DNA of 64,000 bases from Microbacterium sp. 4R-513 (GCF_011046485.1 NZ_CP049256.1:1054001-1118000), one strand, 5' to 3'. Shown: positions 51,502-59,755, counted from the first letter of the stretch. Numbers and translations are program-made. The notes: generated by a model not told the origin, from the sequence alone.

Positions 51502-53220
51502 TCACGACCCCTTCGGGTTCCGGGATGCCTCGTTCCGCGCCTGCGCGCGCAGGGTTTCGGCCCGTTCGTACGCCGTTTCCAGCGACTCGGCGAGCCGCGG
51601 TGTCTCGACGACGACGTTCTCCGGTCCGAGGTGCGTCAGCCGGCCCGTGCGTGTCAGGAGCTCGGCGAACTTCGGCGGCACACCGCACAGGACGAGCGAG
51701 ATGCCCTCCTTGCGCAGGTCGACGACGATCTGGTCGAGCGCCTTGAGGAAGGTGGCCGACGGGACCATGGGTGACCCGCGCATCGACAGGACGATCGCGG
51801 CATCCGTCGTCCCGTCCACCCGCGGCCAGTCCTCCTGCAGCCGGTTGACCTCGGCGAAGATGCTGCCGCCGGTGTAGTGCAGCACCGTCGTCCGATGGCT
51901 CGGCAGGTGCTCCGGCGGGTTCTCGACGACCCAGCCGTCGCCGTCCCGGACGACCTCGAGCATGCGGCCGGTCCGCGAGAGCGCGACGACGCTGAGGATG
52001 ATCGAGAGCCCGGCGCCGATGAAGATCGCCTGCTGGAGGGGCAGGGCGGTCGTGGCGACGAAGGTCACCAGGAGTGCCGCGGCCGACAGCGCCGACGTGC
52101 GGAACACGAGGACGATGTCGGGCCACCGCCCGACGACGAGCTCGCCGCCGATCACGATCATGAGCCCGCCGATGACCGGCATGGGGATGTAGCCGGCGAA
52201 CGGTCCGACGAGGAGCACGATGAGCGCGAGCCACAGACCCGCGAAGATCCCCGACCAGCGCGTCTGCGCGCCCGCGCTCATCGCGACCCCCGTGCGCGAC
52301 ATGGATCCTCCCGTGGGGAGCGCCGAGAAGAACCCGCCCGCGATGTTGGCGAGCCCCTGCGCCGTGAAGTCCTTCGAGGCATCCGACCGCGAGCCGTCGG
52401 GGTTGCTCACCGCGGCGCTGATGCCGGCCGCCTGCGCGAGCGCCACGAGCGCGACCGCGACGGCTCCCGTCGCGAGGCCGGGGATCGCCGCCAGATCGGG
52501 GAGGCTGAGTGGCGGCAGCGAGCGCGGGATCGTCGCGATGTCGGACACGTATTCGACGTCGAGACCGAGCAGGGCGACGGGCACCGTCACGACGATGAGC
52601 GCGACGAGGGTGGCAAGCGACCTGAGCGGCTTGATGAAGCGGACCACGACCCAGACGGCGACCGTGGCGGTCGAGACGAGCACCGACGCGAGCTGCCACT
52701 GGTCGATGTTGGCGAGGGCGTTGAGGATCTTGCCGACGGTGTTCGAGCTCACCGGCGAGTAGCCCGTCGCATCGTGGATGACGCCCGCGACGATCTGCAG
52801 CGCGATGCCCGTCGTGAACCCCGTCATGACGGCGGTCGAGACGTACGACATGACCGATCCGAGCTTGAGGACACCCATGACGAGCATGACGACGCCGACC
52901 ATGACGGTGAGCGTTGCGATCGCCCCGAGGTCGCCCGGGTCGAGACCCGCGGCCGTCAGCACGCTCTGCGACGTGAGGGCGATCGCGCTCGTGAGCGTCG
53001 TCACCATGAGCACGGTGCGGGTGAACATCGAGCCGATGATCGTCGGCACGATGCCCGACCAGAGGCCGAGAGGGGCGGCGAAGTTGCCGATGCTCGCGTA
53101 GGCCATCCCCTCGGGGATCGAGAAGAGGCCCGTGACGAATCCGGAGACGACGTCGCGACCGGTGGGCCGTCCGAGCCCTCCCGTCCGACGTCGGCGGCGA
53201 GGCGGTGTCGTGTCGGTCAC
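51502..53220 (-). CDS. SulP family anion transporter with STAS domain (second copy)
   Basis: A 572-residue SulP protein (DVVSGFVTGLFSIPEGMAYA, then TALPTGGSMSRTGVAMSAGAQTR-type loop). The C-terminal STAS (about 450-555) contains DAAIVLSMRGSPMVPSATFLKALDQIV. It is paralogous to the SulP gene at 47355 on the other side of the sulfatase. The GTG at 53220 has TACCGT six bases upstream and is probably leaderless. Confidence 0.88.
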   Translation of the reverse strand: MTDTTPPRRRRRTGGLGRPTGRDVVSGFVTGLFSIPEGMAYASIGNFAAPLGLWSGIVPTIIGSMFTRTVLMVTTLTSAIALTSQSVLTAAGLDPGDLGAIATLTVMVGVVMLVMGVLKLGSVMSYVSTAVMTGFTTGIALQIVAGVIHDATGYSPVSSNTVGKILNALANIDQWQLASVLVSTATVAVWVVVRFIKPLRSLATLVALIVVTVPVALLGLDVEYVSDIATIPRSLPPLSLPDLAAIPGLATGAVAVALVALAQAAGISAAVSNPDGSRSDASKDFTAQGLANIAGGFFSALPTGGSMSRTGVAMSAGAQTRWSGIFAGLWLALIVLLVGPFAGYIPMPVIGGLMIVIGGELVVGRWPDIVLVFRTSALSAAALLVTFVATTALPLQQAIFIGAGLSIILSVVALSRTGRMLEVVRDGDGWVVENPPEHLPSHRTTVLHYTGGSIFAEVNRLQEDWPRVDGTTDAAIVLSMRGSPMVPSATFLKALDQIVVDLRKEGISLVLCGVPPKFAELLTRTGRLTHLGPENVVVETPRLAESLETAYERAETLRAQARNEASRNPKGS

Positions 53221-53530
53221 GGTGTCACGGTAGGGCCGCCGTCGGGCAGGACGGCAACGCGCGTTCACAAATGAGGCGCCGATCACCCTTCATGGGCGAG
53301 ACTCGGTTCTCGGCCCTTGTGCCCCAGAACGTCACTCTGGGGGGTGTGATTCGGCCGATGAACGGCGCGACGCTTTCGCTCGCCCTCGGCATCGCGGTGA
53401 GTCCCGTGCCGGTCATCGCCGTGCTGGCGACCCTTCTGCGGCCTCGCGAGCCTCTGATCGCGCCCGACGCCCGGTCCCGCGTGCTTTGCTGGAGCAGGTC
53501 GCCTTCGCACGCGACCGGAGGAGGAATGCC
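53221..53530. other. Intergenic region with a GAP-family remnant
   Basis: About 310 bases between divergent genes. It contains the SulP leaderless -10 and a truncated GAP-like ORF (53358-53534). No other element is recognised. Confidence 0.4.
53227..53232 (-). promoter_or_regulatory. Leaderless -10 box of the second SulP gene
   Basis: TACCGT on the minus strand, six bases before the GTG at 53220. Confidence 0.45.
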
Positions 53531-53534
53531 ATGA
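53358..53534 (+). pseudogene. N-terminal remnant of a GAP (Sap)-family membrane protein
   Basis: ATG 53358 reads MNGATLSLALGIAVSPVPVI then AVLATLLRPRE, which matches the first TM of GAP/Sap-type exporters (LALGIALSPIPIIAVILMLL). After about 32 codons the similarity ends, and the frame stops just inside the next gene's start. It is a truncated copy. Confidence 0.5.
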
Positions 53535-54430
53535 CGGATGCCGCGACCCCGCCGCCGACGACCGGTGCGACCGGTTCCCCCCGCCCGGTCGAAGACCCTT
53601 CGGCACCCTTCTTCCGTGCGAACAGTCGCCACCGCTTCACGGCCCGCGAGGCTGTCGTGACCGCCGTCGCCCGGCCGGTGGACCAGTTCGTCCGGGTCAC
53701 GCTGTCGGGACCCGACTTCGACGACTTCGTGAGCACGGGCCCCACCGACCACGTGCGCGTCTTCTTCCCCCACCCGATCACGGGCGAGCTCGTCGCCCCG
53801 CGCGCCGTCGGCCCCGGCGAGGAGGGGATCGTCCGGCCCGAGGCGCCGATGTTCGCCCGCGACTTCACTCCGCTCGCTGTGCGGTTCGACGAGGCGACGG
53901 GGCAGCGGACGCTGGCCCTCGACATCCTGCGCCACGTCGATCCCGGACCCGCCGCGGCCTGGGGCGAGCAGGCGAAGGTCGGCGATCGGCTCGTGATCGT
54001 GGGACCGCGCGGCTCGAAGAACGCGCCGCAGAACGCCGCGAGGGTCGTGCTCGTCGTCGACCCGACGGCGCTGCCCTCGGCGACGCGCTGGCTCGCCGAG
54101 CTCCCCTCGACCACCGTCGTCGAGGTCATCGCCGACGTGCCGGGCGACATCGAATGGGTCGAGACGTACCTGCGCGAGGAGTCGGGTCGCGACGACGTAG
54201 ACGTGATGCAGGCGAGCGGCAGCCTGGCCGACTCGCTCGAGATGGTCGGGACGGATGCCGAGACCTTCGTGTTCGGCGCGGGCGAGGCATCCCGGCTCAT
54301 CCCCCTGCGGAGGCACCTGCGCTACGAGCTCGCGCTGCCGCGTGAGCAGTACGCGCTCAGCGGCTACTGGCGGCGCGGGGTCGTGGGATTCGACCACCAC
54401 GAGCCGATCGACCCGTCCGACCCGGACTGA
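53531..54430 (+). CDS. Siderophore-interacting protein (FAD-dependent ferric reductase)
   Basis: A 299-residue SIP-family protein. The FAD-binding barrel has ARDFTPLAVRFD (equivalent of RxYTxR) and ALDILRHVDPGPAAAWGEQAKVGDRLVIVGPRGS. The C-terminal NAD(P)H domain is followed by the family end motif YALSGYWRRG. It would release iron from ferric siderophores by reduction. The ATG at 53531 follows GGAGGA. Confidence 0.9.
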   Translation: MTDAATPPPTTGATGSPRPVEDPSAPFFRANSRHRFTAREAVVTAVARPVDQFVRVTLSGPDFDDFVSTGPTDHVRVFFPHPITGELVAPRAVGPGEEGIVRPEAPMFARDFTPLAVRFDEATGQRTLALDILRHVDPGPAAAWGEQAKVGDRLVIVGPRGSKNAPQNAARVVLVVDPTALPSATRWLAELPSTTVVEVIADVPGDIEWVETYLREESGRDDVDVMQASGSLADSLEMVGTDAETFVFGAGEASRLIPLRRHLRYELALPREQYALSGYWRRGVVGFDHHEPIDPSDPD

Positions 54431-54479
54431 CCGGCGGCTCGCTGCCGGCCCGGCGCGCGCCAAGTTCGGAGAAATGCGC

Positions 54480-54516
54480 GAAGTCCGGAGGAATCCCGCG
54501 GATTCCTCCGAACTTC
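54480..54516. terminator. Bidirectional hairpin terminator
   Basis: A 17-bp stem with one G-T pair (54480-54496 with 54500-54516) and a three-base loop, flanked by further TCCGAA/TTCGGA arms that could form alternative stems. It lies between the convergent SIP and MFS genes. Confidence 0.7.
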
Positions 54517-54547
54517 GTGCAATCCTCCGAACCTCAGGAGGCCAGAC

Positions 54548-56086
54548 TCAGCCGTCGGCGCGGTGCGCCGCCTGCCACTCGTCGGTCACGGTGAGCACGG
54601 GCCGGCGCATGAAGCACACGGCGACGAGGCCGATGAGCATGACGGCCGCGGGCAGCAGGATCGACTGAGCCATGGCGGTCGAGAAGCCGTCGACGACGAA
54701 CGGGGGCAGCTGACCTCCGCTGAACCCGCCCTGGGCGTCGCTCGCGCCGGGGAGGTTCGCCTCCAGCCTCGCCTGCATGAAGGCCGCGATCGAGGCCGAG
54801 CCGATGACGGAGCCGATCGTGCGGGTCGTGTTGTAGATGCCCGCGCCGGCGCCGGCCTGACGCGGCGGCAGGTTGCGCGTGGCGGTCGTGGCGAGCGGAC
54901 CCCACATGCCCGCGTTGCCGATGCCCATGAGGGCCGAGGGCAGCAGGAACATCCAGATCGGCGTGTCGACGTTCATCAGCGACGAGTACCAGAGCAGCGA
55001 GATCCCGACGAGGGCGAGGCCCGGAACCAGCAGGAACCGCGGGTCGGTGCGGTCGAGGAGCCGCCCGGCGAACGGTGCGAGCACGCCCGAGAGCACGGCC
55101 ATCGGGATCAGCAGGAGCGCCGACTGGGTCGGGGTGAGCCCGCGCGCGAGCTGGATGAAGAACATCAGCGGGAGCGACATGCTCGTGACCGTGAAGCCGA
55201 CAGCGGCGATCGAGATGTTGGCGACCGAGAAGTTGCGGTCGCGGAACAGCTCGAGGGGCACGAGGGGCTCGCTCTTGGTGCGGGCCTGCGTCCAGACGAA
55301 GAACGCCATGACGAGCACGCCGGCGACGATCATGCCCCACACCCACGGCGCCCAGTCGAACTTCTCGCCCTCCTGCAGCCCGAAGACGATGAGGAAGAGG
55401 CCGAGGGCGCTGAGGAACACGCCCGCGATGTCGAACCGGTGCGGGTGCGTCTCGAGCTTGGGCACGAGCACCCACGCGAGGACGAAGCCGACGATGCCGA
55501 CGGGGATGTTGATGAAGAAGATCCACTCCCACCCGAAGCCGTCGACGAGGAGGCCGCCGACGAGCGGACCGACGAGGGTCGCGACACCAGCGGTGGCGCC
55601 CCAGAGGCCCATCGCCGCGCCGCGGCGGTTCGGCGGGAAGGTGCGCGTGATGACGGCCATCGTCTGCGGCGTCATGAGCGCGGCGCCGAGGCCCTGCACG
55701 GCGCGGAACGCGATGAGCGCGCCGAGCGTCGGCGAGAGACCGCAGCCGAGCGATGCGAGGGTGAAGACCGCGAGGCCGATGAGGTAGATGTTCTTCGGCC
55801 CGAACCGGTCGCCGAGGCGGCCCGTGATGAGGAGGGGCACGGCGTAGGTCAGCAGGTAGGCCGAGGTGACCCACACGACGTTGTCGAGGTTGTTCGTGTC
55901 GGGGTCGAGCGCCGCCTTGATGGCGGGGTTCGCCACCGAGACGATGGTCGTGTCGACCAGGATCATGAAGAACCCGATGACGAGCGCCCACAGGGCGGGC
56001 CACGGGCTGCGTTCGGGAGTTCTGGGACGGAGGGATGCCGCGGCATCCGTCCCCGCGGTCCCCTGTGTTGTCGAGGGCTGAGTCAT
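54548..56086 (-). CDS. DHA2-family (EmrB/QacA) multidrug MFS transporter
   Basis: A 512-residue, 14-TM drug:proton antiporter. Motifs are FFMILVDTTIVSVANPAI (TM1), ITGRLGDRFGPKNIYLIG (motif A region) and VQGLGAALMTPQTMAVI with GLWGATAGVATLVGPLVGGLLVD (motif C in TM5). The ATG at 56086 overlaps the PadR stop (ATGA), so it is coupled to its regulator. The larger open frame upstream is antisense noise over padR. Confidence 0.92.
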   Translation of the reverse strand: MTQPSTTQGTAGTDAAASLRPRTPERSPWPALWALVIGFFMILVDTTIVSVANPAIKAALDPDTNNLDNVVWVTSAYLLTYAVPLLITGRLGDRFGPKNIYLIGLAVFTLASLGCGLSPTLGALIAFRAVQGLGAALMTPQTMAVITRTFPPNRRGAAMGLWGATAGVATLVGPLVGGLLVDGFGWEWIFFINIPVGIVGFVLAWVLVPKLETHPHRFDIAGVFLSALGLFLIVFGLQEGEKFDWAPWVWGMIVAGVLVMAFFVWTQARTKSEPLVPLELFRDRNFSVANISIAAVGFTVTSMSLPLMFFIQLARGLTPTQSALLLIPMAVLSGVLAPFAGRLLDRTDPRFLLVPGLALVGISLLWYSSLMNVDTPIWMFLLPSALMGIGNAGMWGPLATTATRNLPPRQAGAGAGIYNTTRTIGSVIGSASIAAFMQARLEANLPGASDAQGGFSGGQLPPFVVDGFSTAMAQSILLPAAVMLIGLVAVCFMRRPVLTVTDEWQAAHRADG

Positions 56087-56703
56087 CGGCGTGCGGCCTT
56101 TCGGTCTTCGAGATAGCGTGCGGAGGGCGTTTCGGGACTGCCCCAGGTGAGGTCGTGGAGCTCGAGGCGCGTGATGAGCCCGTCGAGCCAGTCGATGTCG
56201 TGACCGAGAAGGACGATCTCGCGCTCGAGCTCGAGGAGGTACTGCTCGGGCACTTCGCGTTCGCGGGCCTTGGCGAGTCCGCCGGACAGCTCGTCCCGCA
56301 CGGCGGCGAGCGCCGATCGACGGATGCCGAGCAGTTCGGTCACCTCGTCGCGATCGAGGTTGTGCGCCTCGGCGAGCGCGATGCGGAACTCGGCGGGGCG
56401 GTCGATGCGCGAGAGCTCTCGCCGCACCCATTCGCCGACCGCCTGCCGGCCGGCCTCGGTCTGTGCGTAGGTCGTGCGCTCGGGCCGGTTGCCCTCGCGG
56501 TCGATCCCGACCTCGGCGACGAGTCCCGTCCGTTGGAGGCGGCCGACCGTGTGGTACAGCGTGCCGTTCGTGATCGTCACCAGTCGGTCGTCGCGCCGCT
56601 GGCGCATGAGCCGGATCATCTCGTACGGGTGCATGTCCCCCTCGCCCAGCAGGGCGAGGATCATGAGGCCCAGAGGCGTGAGGCGGTCTACGGCGTCTTT
56701 CAT
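56083..56703 (-). CDS. PadR family transcriptional regulator
   Basis: A 206-residue PadR protein of the long (subfamily 1) type: TPLGLMILALLGEGDMHPYEMIRLMRQR, ITNGTLYHTVGRLQRTGLV, and a C-terminal helical domain ending ARYLEDRKAARR. It is first in an operon with the drug exporter and is expected to repress it until a drug binds. A TAGTCCA dyad lies upstream. Confidence 0.9.
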   Translation of the reverse strand: MKDAVDRLTPLGLMILALLGEGDMHPYEMIRLMRQRRDDRLVTITNGTLYHTVGRLQRTGLVAEVGIDREGNRPERTTYAQTEAGRQAVGEWVRRELSRIDRPAEFRIALAEAHNLDRDEVTELLGIRRSALAAVRDELSGGLAKAREREVPEQYLLELEREIVLLGHDIDWLDGLITRLELHDLTWGSPETPSARYLEDRKAARR

Positions 56704-56743
56704 GGCGGCTCAGGTTGGTCGGGATCGATTGATCCGTGTTGAT

Positions 56744-56759
56744 TAGTCCACCTGGACTA
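56744..56759. promoter_or_regulatory. Dyad operator between padR and the TfoX-like gene
   Basis: TAGTCCA-CC-TGGACTA, a 16-bp palindrome with 7-bp arms. A minus-strand -10-like TATAGT (56761-56756) overlaps it, so binding would block padR-exporter transcription. Confidence 0.6.
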
Positions 56760-56782
56760 TACCGGATGTCCCAGCCCGCGAC

Positions 56783-56788
56783 TACCGT
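56783..56788 (+). promoter_or_regulatory. Leaderless -10 box of the TfoX-like gene
   Basis: TACCGT ends seven bases before the ATG at 56796. Confidence 0.4.
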
Positions 56789-56795
56789 GTGGCTC

Positions 56796-57134
56796 ATGAA
56801 GGACGATGCCGAGCGCGAGCGCGCGCACGCGATCTTCGACCCCATCGCCGAGGAGTACCTCACGCGCGACGGTGTCGACATCGGCGCGATGTTCGGGAGC
56901 GAGGGGCTGCGCATCCGCGGCAAGGTGTTCGCGTTCGTCGGCTTCGCGGGCGGGCTCGTCGTCAAGATCCCGGCCACCCGCGCCGACGAGGTCGAAGCCG
57001 CCGGCACCGGCCACCGCATGGAGATGCGGGGGCGCCCCGCGAAGGAGTGGGTCGTCGTGCCGACCTCATCGCCCGAGGCCTGGGCGCCGCTCATGGCCGA
57101 GGCGTTCGCCTTCGTCGACGAGATCACCCCCTAG
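56796..57134 (+). CDS. TfoX N-terminal-like domain protein
   Basis: A 112-residue single-domain protein: FDPIAEEYLTRDGVDIGAMFGSEGLRIRGKVFAFVGFAGGLVVKI then GHRMEMRGRPAKEWVVV. It matches the stand-alone TfoX/Sxy N-domain family whose role in actinobacteria is unknown. The ATG at 56796 is chosen by the leaderless box; an in-frame ATG at 56766 also exists. Confidence 0.75.
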   Translation: MKDDAERERAHAIFDPIAEEYLTRDGVDIGAMFGSEGLRIRGKVFAFVGFAGGLVVKIPATRADEVEAAGTGHRMEMRGRPAKEWVVVPTSSPEAWAPLMAEAFAFVDEITP

Positions 57135-57150
57135 CTGCGGCCGAGCCCCC

Positions 57151-57325
57151 GGTCGTTGAGCGGAGGCGCGCAGCGCTGCAGACGAAACGCGCCGACCCTC
57201 CGGGCACGGCCGACCCCGCAGGTCCGGGGGCGTTTCGTCTCGCTCCGCTCGCTCAACGACCGGAGGGAACTGCCTTCTCCATAGGTCCGGGGGCGTTTCG
57301 TCTCGCTCCGCTCGCTCAACGACCG
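57151..57325. repeat. REP-like intergenic repeat cluster (three copies)
   Basis: One forward copy (57151-57194, beginning GGTCGTTGAGCGGAGGCGCG) and two identical 42-base reverse copies (57221-57262 and 57284-57325, ending CTCGCTCAACGACCG) at a 63-base period. Inverted copies can pair into long stems. The same element recurs at 60710-60965. Confidence 0.75.
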
Positions 57326-57352
57326 AGGGGCACGGCCGGCCGAAGCGGCCGC

Positions 57353-57358
57353 GATAAT
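57353..57358 (+). promoter_or_regulatory. Leaderless -10 box of purC
   Basis: GATAAT ends six bases before the GTG at 57365. Confidence 0.55.
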
Positions 57359-57364
57359 GGGCGG

Positions 57365-58318
57365 GTGACATCCCCCCTCGAGCTCCCCGGCTGGCGGCAC
57401 GTCTACTCGGGCAAGGTCCGTGACCTCTATGTCCCTGACGAGTCCGTGCCCCACGGCGCCGCTGACCGAATGCTCGTGGTCGCGAGTGACCGCGTCAGCG
57501 CCTTCGACCACGTGCTCGAGCCCGGCATCCCCGACAAGGGCGTACTCCTCACGACGCTCAGCCTCTGGTGGTTCGACCGCCTCGCGGGCGGTGACGGGGG
57601 CCGCGGCATCCCGAACCATCTCGCGGCGAGCGCGGTGCTGACCGACGGCCCGGACGGCGAGCCGAACACCGCCGACGATCTGCACTCGCTGATCCCGGCC
57701 GAGGTCGCCGGGCGCGCGATGGTCGTGCGCAACCTCGAGATGCTCCCGATCGAGTGCGTCGTCCGCGGCTACCTCACCGGCTCGGGCTGGGCGGAGTACC
57801 AGGCGCAGGGCACCGTGTGCGGCATCCCGCTCCCCGACGGACTGAACGATGGCGACCGGCTGCCGGAACCGCTCTTCACCCCGGCTTACAAGGCACCGAT
57901 GGGCGAGCACGACGAGAACATCTCGTTCGAGCAGACCGTCGAGCTCGTCGGAGCCGAGCGCGCCGCGCAGCTGCGCGACCTCTCGCTCGAGATCTACACG
58001 CGCGCGGCCGCCACGGCCGAGGCGCGCCACCTCATCCTCGCGGATACGAAGTTCGAGTTCGGCGTCGACCCCGCGGGCGTGCTGACGCTCGCCGACGAGG
58101 TGCTCACGAGCGACTCATCGCGCTACTGGGATGCCGCGGCCTGGCACGGCGGCACCACCCCCGCCGAGCGCATGGCCAGCTTCGACAAGCAGATCGTCCG
58201 CAACTGGCTTGCCGCGAACTGGGACAAGACCGGGACTCCCCCCGAGCTCCCGGACGACATCGTGGCGCAGACGGCCGCGCGCTACCGCGAACTGCTCGAA
58301 CGCCTCACCACGGCCTGA
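57365..58318 (+). CDS. purC: Phosphoribosylaminoimidazole-succinocarboxamide synthase
   Basis: 317 residues. It ligates CAIR and aspartate with ATP. N-terminal GWRHVYSGKVRDLYV and ASDRVSAFDHVLEPGIPDKG; central NLEMLPIECVVRGYLTGSGW; C-terminal ILADTKFEFGVD and SSRYWDAAAW. Length fits the longer bacterial/yeast-type SAICAR synthetase. The GTG is leaderless-type; the open frame upstream crosses the REP cluster and is not real. Confidence 0.97.
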   Translation: MTSPLELPGWRHVYSGKVRDLYVPDESVPHGAADRMLVVASDRVSAFDHVLEPGIPDKGVLLTTLSLWWFDRLAGGDGGRGIPNHLAASAVLTDGPDGEPNTADDLHSLIPAEVAGRAMVVRNLEMLPIECVVRGYLTGSGWAEYQAQGTVCGIPLPDGLNDGDRLPEPLFTPAYKAPMGEHDENISFEQTVELVGAERAAQLRDLSLEIYTRAAATAEARHLILADTKFEFGVDPAGVLTLADEVLTSDSSRYWDAAAWHGGTTPAERMASFDKQIVRNWLAANWDKTGTPPELPDDIVAQTAARYRELLERLTTA

Positions 58319-58420
58319 ATCGGCGTCTGACGGCGCGGCGGGCGTTGACGTGTCCGCTCCCAGCGAACTCCCAGGTATCGTGACCTCAGCACTACCCCGC
58401 TGAACTCCTGAGGAGCCCCC

Positions 58421-59755
58421 ATGCCCGTCTGGTCACTGCACGGAAACGGCCGCACCGTCGAACCCGGCAGGGTGGTGAAGCCCGACGAGCGACTCAACTG
58501 GGGCGCCACCGTCGCCATCGGCGTGCAGCACGTCATCGCGATGTTCGGCGCCACGTTCCTGGTGCCTGTCCTCACCGGATTCCCGGTGTCGACGACGCTG
58601 CTCTTCTCGGGCGTCGGCACGCTCCTCTTCCTCCTCATCACGCGCAACCGGCTCCCCAGCTACCTGGGCTCGTCGTTCGCCTTCATCGCTCCCGTCACGG
58701 CGGCGACGGCGTCGCAGGGCATGGGGTCGGCGCTCGCGGGGATCGTCGCGGTGGGCATCCTGCTCGCGGCGATCGGGTTCATCGTGCAGTTCGCCGGCAT
58801 CGGCTGGATCGACAAGCTCATGCCGCCGGTCGTCGCCGGCGCGATCGTGGCGCTCATCGGATTCAACCTGGCGCCCGTCGCGTGGACGAACTTCCAGCAG
58901 CAGCCGCTCATCGGCACGATCACGCTGGTCGCGGTCGTGCTCTTCAGCGTGCTGTTCCGGGGCTTCCTCGGCCGCATCTCGATCGTGCTCGGCGTCGTCG
59001 TCGGCTACATCGTCGCCGCGATCGCGGGGCAGATCGACTACAGCGCCGTCGAGAAGGCGGCATGGGTGGGTCTTCCCGAGTTCCACGTCGCCGACTTCGC
59101 CTCGCCCGGCACGTGGTCGGTCATCGCGATGTTCCTCCCCGTCGTGCTCGTGCTGATCGCCGAGAACGTCGGTCACGTGCGCGGCGTCGCGACGATGACG
59201 GATGCCTCGGTCAACAAGTACACCGGCCGCGCGCTCATCGCCGACGGCGCGGCCACGACCCTCGCGGGTCTCTTCGGCGGCTCGGGCACGACGACGTACG
59301 GCGAGAACATCGGCGTCATGGCCGCGACGCGCGTCTACTCGACCGCGGCGTACTGGGTCGCCGGCGCCGTCGCGATCCTCCTGAGCCTCTCGCCCAAGAT
59401 CGGCGCGCTCTTCAACTCGGTGCCCCCGGGCGTGCTGGGCGGGGTGACGACGGCCCTCTACGGCCTCATCGGCATCATCGGCATCAAGATCTGGGTCGAC
59501 AACCGCGTCGACTTCTCGCGTCCCGTGAACCAGTACACGGCCGCCGTCGCGCTCGTCATCGCGATCGCCGGGTTCACGATGCAGTGGGGCGACTTCCAGC
59601 TCGGCGCCATCGTCCTCGGCGCCGCTGCGGCGCTCCTCATCTACCATCTCGGCAACGCGATCGCGCGCTGGCGCAAGACCGGCGCCGACGACGGCGGCCC
59701 CATTCCGGCGGTCGGCCCCATCGGCGGCGACCCGCAGGGCATCGAGGTGCGCTGA
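58421..59755 (+). CDS. NCS2 family nucleobase permease (uracil-xanthine type)
   Basis: A 444-residue, 14-TM NCS2/NAT transporter. The TM1 region is VQHVIAMFGATFLVPVLTGF, TM8-type LVLIAENVGHVRGV, and the signature segment GGSGTTTYGENIGVMAATRV (ENxGxxxxTR). It probably imports uracil or another base by proton symport. Start ATG with GAGGAG six bases upstream. It follows purC, so salvage and synthesis genes are adjacent. Confidence 0.9.
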   Translation: MPVWSLHGNGRTVEPGRVVKPDERLNWGATVAIGVQHVIAMFGATFLVPVLTGFPVSTTLLFSGVGTLLFLLITRNRLPSYLGSSFAFIAPVTAATASQGMGSALAGIVAVGILLAAIGFIVQFAGIGWIDKLMPPVVAGAIVALIGFNLAPVAWTNFQQQPLIGTITLVAVVLFSVLFRGFLGRISIVLGVVVGYIVAAIAGQIDYSAVEKAAWVGLPEFHVADFASPGTWSVIAMFLPVVLVLIAENVGHVRGVATMTDASVNKYTGRALIADGAATTLAGLFGGSGTTTYGENIGVMAATRVYSTAAYWVAGAVAILLSLSPKIGALFNSVPPGVLGGVTTALYGLIGIIGIKIWVDNRVDFSRPVNQYTAAVALVIAIAGFTMQWGDFQLGAIVLGAAAALLIYHLGNAIARWRKTGADDGGPIPAVGPIGGDPQGIEVR

